A stretch of DNA of 64,000 nt. Source: Dillenia suffruticosa (taxonomy: Eukaryota; Streptophyta; Magnoliopsida; Dilleniales; Dilleniaceae). The stretch lies in contig JAVTVX010000004.1 of the NCBI GenBank assembly GCA_033439265.1, forward strand, positions 15,265,701-15,329,700. The letters run 5' to 3'. A program made the translations under genes and the position numbers. The notes under the pieces are model-generated. The model was not told the origin of the DNA. It saw nothing but the letters and a program-made list of their open reading frames with translations, and searched no databases. Below are positions 57,702-64,000 of this stretch, piece after piece (within the stretch, counting starts at the first letter, position 1; every line of letters starts with the position of its first letter).

Positions 57702-58906
57702 ATGCCACCTAGACGTGGTAGGAGAGGTGCTAGGTTCGCCTCACTTGAGGGTCTTTCAGTGCCTGATGTACCTAGGGCACCTGAGGCGCCACGAGTACCA
57801 GAGGATGCTTTCTCTACTTGAGCACGCTCACCAGCGCCACCCCCAGTACCTCCATCGGCTGTTACAGTCGAGATTCCTCCACCATCACTCGATGCCTTGA
57901 GGCAGTGGCAGGAGTGGTACAGTAGATATGGGGTGCAGATGCCACCACCTCCACTATAGACTCCAGCGACCGCACCTGCGGCTGTACCTACTCCTACGGC
58001 ACTGGTTCCTCCTTCGGTGGCCGGTCCTTCTGTTTCTACTCCGACCGATGAGACGTCGGTTACGTTGAGGCGCATCCACGAGCTCACGCAGTTGGTGTAA
58101 GAGTCTCAGCAGCTCGGATGCACAAACTTTTCAGGATCAAGTGATGCAGTAGCGGCGAAACACTAGATCAACAGGATTCGTAGGATCCTTACGGATTTGT
58201 GGTTGTCAGAGGAGCTCAGATTGAGAGTTACTGAGAGACTCCTCGACGGAGATGCCCTCTCGTGGAAGGAGACTATCCGTGATAGTGCTACGCAGTCCCT
58301 ACGGTGAGAGGACTTTCTATGAGAGTTCGACCGCAGGTACTTTACCCATTTCCAGTAGGACCGGATGAGGATGAAGTTCCTGTACTTACGCTAGGGGACG
58401 AGGTCAGTTTCAGAGTACGAGGCTGAGCTTAGACGATTAGCGGCCTTTGTCCCTGACATGGCTACACCGGCTCAGATGAGGTTCAAGTTTGAAGATAGCC
58501 TCCAATTGAGCATCAGGAAGTATATGACGGTGACTCCCTCTTTTACACTATCAGAGGTGATTGATTCAGCGTATCGGGCGGAAGAGATCGTCCGAGCAGA
58601 GGCTAGACAGAGGGAGAGTCGCCAGAAGAGGAAGACTGGGTCACAGGGTGTACAGTCGTTGAAGAGGGTAGAGGTTCTGGATATCCCAGAGGCTCTTCTA
58701 GCTTCAGACCAGCAGCACTGGGACAGGGACCTCGACCCCAGGATTTTGGGGCACCAGCCCCTAGTGTCTCTATACAGTTTACTACACAGAGATCGCATTT
58801 TTACCATAGATGCAGCAGCCACCATGCCTTTGGGGTATGTAGAGTACTAGTTACTTGCTTCCAGTGTGGAAAGCAAGGTCACGCTAGGATTGTCTGTCCC
58901 TATTTA
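57702..58906 (+). pseudogene. Gypsy Gag with CCHC zinc knuckle, broken by stops
   Basis: ATG at 57702 opens MPPRRGRRGAR. The same frame continues for about 1 kb through the capsid region (ERLLDGDALSWKE, about 58230; PAQMRFKFEDSL, about 58467) to 58850. At least eight in-frame stops interrupt it, nearly all at sites where Gln, Arg or Trp is expected. A frame change near 58690 leads to the zinc knuckle CFQCGKQGHARIVC (58856-58897), spacing C-x2-C-x4-H-x4-C. Role in the family: packaging of element RNA into cytoplasmic particles. It is not functional here. Confidence 0.9.
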
Positions 58907-59308
58907 AGTCGAGGAGGATTGACTTTGCAGAGTCGTATTGGTACGTCTGGCACAGGCTAGTAGGGGGCACCTGCGCACTTAACTCTTACCGCTCCCTAGA
59001 CTACAACTGGGAGTAATATAGTGCCATGATCATCGTGACAGCAGCCTAGGACTCAGACTCGTGTGTTTGCGATGACACAGGAGGACGCATAGGAAAACCC
59101 TGATGTTATTATGGGTAATCCTCCCGCAGACCCTCAGTGTAGTACTTTTGTTGTACTTTCTGTATGATTTTTTTTTGGGTATATCATGATGTTGATGTAC
59201 AATTTTGACTAGTTAAAACTTTCGAAACTTATAGTTTGATATATACATATTCGTTCATTTTTTCTTTGCATTTTAAATTCTGTTGATATTTTTCTTACGT
59301 TAGGTACC

Positions 59309-61154
59309 ATGCGAATATTTGGTATCGACGCCTGTATTCTTATAGATACCGGTTCAAAATTTTCTTATGTGAGCGACACGTTCACTCGTCATTCTGATAG
59401 ATCTCTCTCGCCACTTGATGAAAAGATTATGGTTGTCACTCCTCTTGACAAGCATATCATTCGAAATACAGTCTATAGGGGCTGTGAGGTTGGTATTGGG
59501 GAGGCGATATTAGAAACAGATCTGATTTCGCTCCCTATCATGGATTTCGATGCTATCCTAGGGATGGATTGGCTGAGTTTACACCGGGCTTCCGTGGATT
59601 GTTTTACGAAGGAGGTTGAGTTTAGGAGATCCGAACAGCCACCATTAGTATTCCGAGGCGAGAGACGAGTATTGCCCCACAGTATAATATCTGTTATGAA
59701 GGCTAGACGCTTGGTACGCCATGGTTGTATGGCTTATCTGGCTTATGTTGTCGACACCACCGTTGAGGGACCGAGGCTTGAAGATGTCCCTGTGGTGCAG
59801 GAATTTTCAGATGTGTTCTTCGAGGAGCTTCTCGGATTACTACCGATTCGGGAGTTCGATTTCGAGATTGATCTAGTACAGGGGACCAAACCTATTTCTA
59901 TTCCGCCATACAAAATGGCGCCTGTTAAACTGAGAGAGCTTAAAACTCAGTTACAGGAACTTCTGGATAAGGGATTTATTCGCCCGAACACCTCATCTTG
60001 GGGCGCTCCGATGCTGTTTGTAAAGAAAAAGGATGGTACATTTCGACTTTGTATGGGTTACAGGCAATTGAATAAAGCCACCATAAAAAACAGATATCTC
60101 CTACCACGTATAGATGATTTGTTCGATCAGTTGCAGGGAGCCAGGGTTTTCTCTAAGAATGATCTCTGTTCAGGTTATCATCAGTTGAGAATTCGGGCCG
60201 AAAATGTGCCCAAGACAGCTTTTCGCACCCGATACGGCCATTACGAGTTTCTAGTCATGCCATTTAGACTGACTAATGCTCCAGCTGCTTTCATGGATTT
60301 GATGAACCGAGTTTTTCACGACTACTTGGATCGGTTCGTCATCATATTCATCGATGAGATCTTAATATATTCACGGAGTGATGAAGATCATGTTGAGCAC
60401 CTTCGGGTAGTATTGAAGATACTCCGTGAGAAGCAGCTATATGCCAAATTCTTGAAATGTGAGTTTTGACTGAGACAAATTGGATTCTTGGGGCACATTG
60501 TTTCCGCGGAGGGTATTTATGTTGATCCGCAGAAGGTTGAGTGAAGTGGGAGCAGCCACAAACAGTTACCGAAATTCATAGTTTTCTCCATTTAGCCAGG
60601 TATTATAGCAGATTTGTAGAGGGATTCTCCCGAATAGCTGCTCCGTTGTCGAGATTGACCCACAAGGGGGTCAAGTTTGTTTGGGATGATCGTTGTGAGG
60701 CGAGCTTCCAGGAGCTCAAACAACGGTTGACATCCGCTCCTATTTTAGCCCTTCCCATTAGTAGTCGAGAGTATACAGTGATAGTGATGCTAGTCGACAT
60801 GGATAGGGTTGTATTCTGATGCAGGATGGTCGGGTTATTGCATATGCCTTACGACAGCTGAAGAAACACGAAATTAATTACCCGACACATGATTTGGAGT
60901 TGGCAGCCATAGTCTTCGCATTGAAAATATGGCGGCATTATCTTTATGGGGTGACCTGCAGGGAATTTACAGATCACAAGAGTTTGAAATATCTATTTAC
61001 CCAAAAGGAGCTGAATTTGAGACAGAAGAGATGGTTAGAACTTCTCAAAAATTATGACATCATTATTGACTATCAGCTGGACAAGGCGAATGTTATAGCA
61101 GATGTTTTGAGTCGGAAGTCAGTATCATCCTCACAGTCGACAGAGAAAGCCTAG
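59309..61154 (+). pseudogene. Gypsy protease, reverse transcriptase and RNase H, broken
   Basis: The open stretch 59309-60469 has the aspartic protease site LIDTGS (Asp13) and [10 protein letters not shown]. The RT follows with [41 protein letters not shown], a [10 protein letters not shown] segment keeping the first catalytic Asp, and [10 protein letters not shown]. There the second Asp of the usual FIDD is Glu (residue 350), expected to kill polymerase activity. TGA at 60467 replaces a Trp codon. Frame changes near 60537 and 60780 follow. RNase H is seen as [34 protein letters not shown] and ADVLSRK (60775-61120). Confidence 0.93.
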
Positions 61155-61179
61155 CTTTCTTGTTTAGTGGGACTCCGAG

Positions 61180-62460
61180 GCTTAGGAGTCAGTTTGACTA
61201 ACGATGATCAGGGAGGCTTACTAGTCAGATTTAAGGTCAGGCCGACTTTGTTCGACCGTATCAGTGAGCTCCAGAGTACAGATAAGGAGATTTAGGATTT
61301 TGCGGATAGAGTCCGTAGAGCTGAGGGCGGTGACTTCAGAGTCCATGATAATGGACTCGTGGTATTCAGAGACAGAGTTTGTGTCCCGGCCGATAGTGAT
61401 CTTCGACGTGCTATCCTTGAGGAAGCATATTCTTCTACATATGCTATGCATCCCGGGGTAGTTATTGGTGGTCAAGCATGAAGAGGGATATAGCAGAGTT
61501 TGTGGCACGATGCTTGGAGTGCCAGCAGGTGAAGGCTGAGTATCAGCGTCCAGCGGGCACACTGCAGCCTCTTCCCATTCCTGAGTGGAAATGGAAGCAT
61601 ATTACTATGGATTTCGTGATGGGGTTGCCACGGACTTTTACACGGCATGATTCGATTTGAGTGATTATCGATCGACTCACCAAATCTGCACATTTTATCC
61701 CTATCCGCGGTAACTATTCCTTAGAGGCATTGGCACGTCTCTACATTGATACCATAGTTCGGCTTCACGAGGTGCCTGTGTCGATTGTTTCAGATAGGGA
61801 CCTCAGGTTCACATCTAGGTTTTAGCCTAAGTTACAGGAGGCATTGGGTATTAGATTGAATTTCAGTACGACATATCATTCTCAGACGGATGGCCAGTTT
61901 GAGAGGACCATTTAGACCCTTGAGGACATGCTGAGGGCATGTGTGATGGATTTCCGGGGTAGTTAGAACCGGCACTTTCTACTGGTCGAGTTCGCATATA
62001 ATAACAGTTATCAGGCTAGTATAGGGATGCCCCCATATGAGGCATTGTATGATAGGAAGTGCTACACCCCGATATGCTGGGATGAGGTCGGGGAGTGACG
62101 TCTTAGTAGCGTTGAGTTGATTGAGCAAATAAAAGACAAAGTTAAGGTCATCCGTGAGCGAATGAAAGCCGCCCAAGATAGACAGAAGACGTATGCTAAT
62201 CGTAGGCGACGACCTCTTGAGTTTGCTATGGGAGATATGGTTTTCTTGAGGATCTCTCCTTGGAAGGGAGTTATACGGTTCAGGCAGCGAAGCAAGTTGA
62301 GCCCCAGATACATTGGGCCCCTCCGTATCCTTGAGAGGGTCGGAGTGTGCCATATAGATTGGAGCTGCCAGATGAACTATCACGTATTCACGACGTATTC
62401 CATGTCTCAATACTCAGGAAATACTTGGCCGATCCTTTTCATATACTTGAGCCTCCACCT
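61180..62460 (+). pseudogene. Gypsy integrase, broken and C-terminally truncated
   Basis: The zinc-binding segment retains CLECQQVK (about 61513). The DDE core is complete in sequence: Asp in MDFVMGL (61610), Asp in SDRDLRF (61793) and Glu in FERTI (61901), with 35 residues between the last two. Stops at about 61658, 61823, 61912 and 61963 lie where Trp or Gln is expected. An [12 protein letters not shown]... to [12 protein letters not shown] segment and the GPY-like region follow; the last recognisable residues are FHVSILRKYLADPFH. It catalysed insertion of element DNA in the nucleus. Confidence 0.92.
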
Positions 62461-62614
62461 CTTGAGAAAGGGCTGGCCCCTTCTCTCCCCCTTTCTCTCC
62501 ACATTTTTAACTCCTCTCTCCCTCTATAAATAAAGCACTAAGGGATGGAGAAAAATACTTTTGGAGCTTAGTCTCCTTGTACATAAATTAGAGCACAGAA
62601 GTCTCTCAAACATA
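62461..62614. other. Short linker between truncated gypsy and CACTA
   Basis: Pyrimidine-rich, then CTATAAATAAAGC (TATA-like, 62525-62532) and a leader-like stretch ending at the CACTA terminus. It is not gypsy sequence as far as I can tell; it may be part of a promoter or of another retroelement's LTR. Confidence 0.35.
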
Positions 62615-62639
62615 CACTACTAGAAAGAATGGCTTCAGC

Positions 62640-63090
62640 AACAGAAAAATCCGTCGCTAATAGAAACATTTCCATCGGTGAAGATTATCAGCGACAAATA
62701 GTTCCGTCGGTGATTTATGTCACAAAAAAGGGTCCTGCTAATTTTTTCTGAGGGAATTATAATTCAACTCTAAATTCACCAACGGTATACCGACAGAGTT
62801 TTCCTTTCGGTAATTTCCGTCGGAATACCGTCAGTAATTTATTCATATCAGCGACGGATTGCTGAAGGTTTAGCGACTGCACTTTTGCGAGGGATGTCTA
62901 ATCCGTTGGTGATCCGACGGAGTTTGTGTAGCATCTTACTAACAAATTTTCGACGGTTTCATAAATCCGTCGGTAATTCCTTTAGAAATCCTTCGGTGAA
63001 AGTTGCTCTGACTAAAGAAATTCAGTGACGGATTACCGACGGGTTTTATGGGCGGGTGACTAAATCCAACGGTAATCCGTCGCTGACTAT
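62640..63090. repeat. Subterminal repeat array of the third CACTA element
   Basis: About fifteen CCGTCGGT/CCGTCGCT-type words in both orientations. The core is shared with the first two CACTA elements, suggesting related TNPA binding specificity. Confidence 0.85.
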
Positions 63091-63463
63091 ATTACTGTCC
63101 AGCGGATTCAATATTGTCATTGGACCCATTAACTGATAAACCTGTTCACCTTTAATATTCATTTCTAAGAACCTGTTACAATCGATATATCATACCACCA
63201 AATAAACCAGGTTATACTCCACTTCAACAGCGGAAAGAAATGACCATATTTTGTACGAATTTATACATAAAATATAAAGTTTTGAAGGTACAATAATGTA
63301 AATATAATCAATTACATCAAGTACGACATAATACATAATTTCTCATAATTGAACGTACTATGGATACATAATCAAAGGCATCAAATAAGTCAATATATTT
63401 AACTACAACCGGGAATGATCAATAGCATAATCGTCAAAGATATGAAAAAAAAAGTCATCAATA

Positions 63464-63725
63464 TCACAAACATGGGGGATCATAGTCTGGTGGCTGAGTA
63501 CTATCAAGGTCAGGTGGTGTAGGTGAGATACCTACTTGTCCAAGTATTTGACGAATTTCTGCGTGCAGTTCCTCTCTCACTTGCGACATCATTTGATTTC
63601 TCATGTTTGCAATCATTTTGTCAACCTCTTCTGTTACGCCTCGATCCTCGGATCGACCACGCAACAGCTGCCGCATTGTCTCGATACACGGGTAGAACCT
63701 CCCCTTATACCGGGACTCCACAAGG
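63464..63725 (-). CDS. C-terminal exon of a CACTA TNPA-like (Transposase_24-type) protein, partial
   Basis: The minus-strand frame encodes SRYKGRFYPCIETMRQLLRG, then a charged helical stretch with NQMMSQVREELHAEIRQILGQVG and an acidic Pro-rich end. Plant Ptta/En/Spm proteins usually end this way. TTTGTAG|CCTTGTGG (acceptor at 63726/63725) marks the exon start. The open frame extends upstream to 63880, but that part has no family likeness and is probably intron. Stop codon at 63464-63466. Upstream exons lie outside the window, so intactness is unknown. Confidence 0.5.
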
Positions 63726-64000
63726 CTACAAATCAGTTCAAAACTCATCCTATACACAATTCCATCAGAAATGAGAAAATCATATAACAATATACGTATA
63801 AAGGACCCATCCGGTCCATCCTTATACACACGAGCATGTGTCGACACACAAATAGGGTGGGTTCCTGTACATGCATGCATGCAGAATTGGTCATCCCAGC
63901 CGTTCCAGAATTCTCAGCACAATTAACACATTTAAAACAAAAGAAATCCCAAATCATAATCGCAGGATTTTACTAACACTCGCACGAAGAAACGAGCTAG

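Larger units (their letters stand above)
54843..62460 (+). mobile_element. Ty3/gypsy retrotransposon, 3'-truncated
   Basis: Order 5' LTR, initiator tRNA-Met primer-binding site, gag with zinc knuckle, protease, RT, RNase H, integrase: the Ty3/gypsy order. The MPPRRG gag start, long LTR and integrase GPY-type end (LSPRYIGPLRIL, about 62299) fit the Del/Tekay chromovirus group, by inference. The polyprotein ends in HDVFHVSILRKYLADPFHILE, and homology stops near 62460; no chromodomain, polypurine tract or 3' LTR is present. Confidence 0.93.
62615..64000. mobile_element. CACTA element, left part only (continues past window)
   Basis: CACTACTAGAAAGAATGGC at 62615 is a textbook CACTA terminus. It is followed by about 450 bases of CCGTCGGTAAT / CCGTCGCTGA subterminal motifs. 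The interior begins with a minus-strand exon of a TNPA-like protein (63464-63725). The other end lies beyond 64000, so the target duplication cannot be tested. Confidence 0.85.

Noticed and set aside
57668..58087. 139-codon minus-strand ORF
   Set aside because: It is the antisense shadow of the gypsy gag start.

Overview
The window reads as nuclear DNA of a flowering plant. It is AT-rich, carries one clearly plant-type intronless CAF1 deadenylase gene, and is otherwise almost entirely transposable elements (TEs) of plant families: CACTA, hAT, RTE-type LINE, Ty1/copia and Ty3/gypsy. The species cannot be named from the sequence. Nothing here is organised like a prokaryotic or viral genome.

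Layout. 1-772 is AT-rich intergenic DNA with a (TG)n(GA)n microsatellite. 776-3562 is a complete non-autonomous CACTA element with a 3-bp target duplication (TAG). 4708-5735 is a second, decayed CACTA-like element. 6851-10654 is a complete hAT element with a perfect 8-bp target duplication (ATAAGTGG) and a broken transposase. 10915-11091 holds two adjacent tRNA-like relics on the minus strand, one of them tRNA-Met(CAT) with an intron-like insert. Two decayed RTE-type LINE fragments (11140-12660 and 15000-16040) flank the only convincing host gene, CAF1 (13591-14415 +). Downstream of CAF1 lies an old ~510-bp tandem duplication (16724-17702) and a small ORF split by a solo LTR.

Three solo LTRs of related Ty3/gypsy families sit in the window, each with a perfect 5-bp target duplication: 18534-21416 (+, AAGTT), 26870-29412 (+, TAGAG) and 38923-42462 (-, TGAAA). 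25760-26548 is a dead copia gag. 26780-53661 is interpreted as one very large CACTA-type element, or a nest of CACTA elements. It carries minus-strand pseudogenes for a Transposase_24/TNPA-like protein, a TNP2 transposase and a plant-transposon protein, a plus-strand Ulp1 (C48) protease pseudogene, and long tandem arrays built on AGTAACATTTACT or its reverse complement. Two of the solo LTRs are nested in it.

From 53662 a gypsy retrotransposon begins with long LTR sequence, an initiator tRNA-Met primer-binding site, gag and protease-RT-RNaseH-integrase. It is truncated at about 62460 before any 3' LTR. A third CACTA element starts at 62615 and runs off the window.

The most unusual points are: (i) matching splice-donor and splice-acceptor contexts inside several of the long LTRs, suggesting a 1.1-1.7 kb intron in the retroelement leader; (ii) a short-period GC-rich island inside nearly every TE regardless of class, in otherwise AT-rich DNA; (iii) tRNA-like modules inside CACTA elements; and (iv) a nucleosome-length tandem array with two unit lengths (about 178 and 159 bp). 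All calls are by eye. Family names come from recognised protein motifs, and boundaries marked by target duplications are the firmest.
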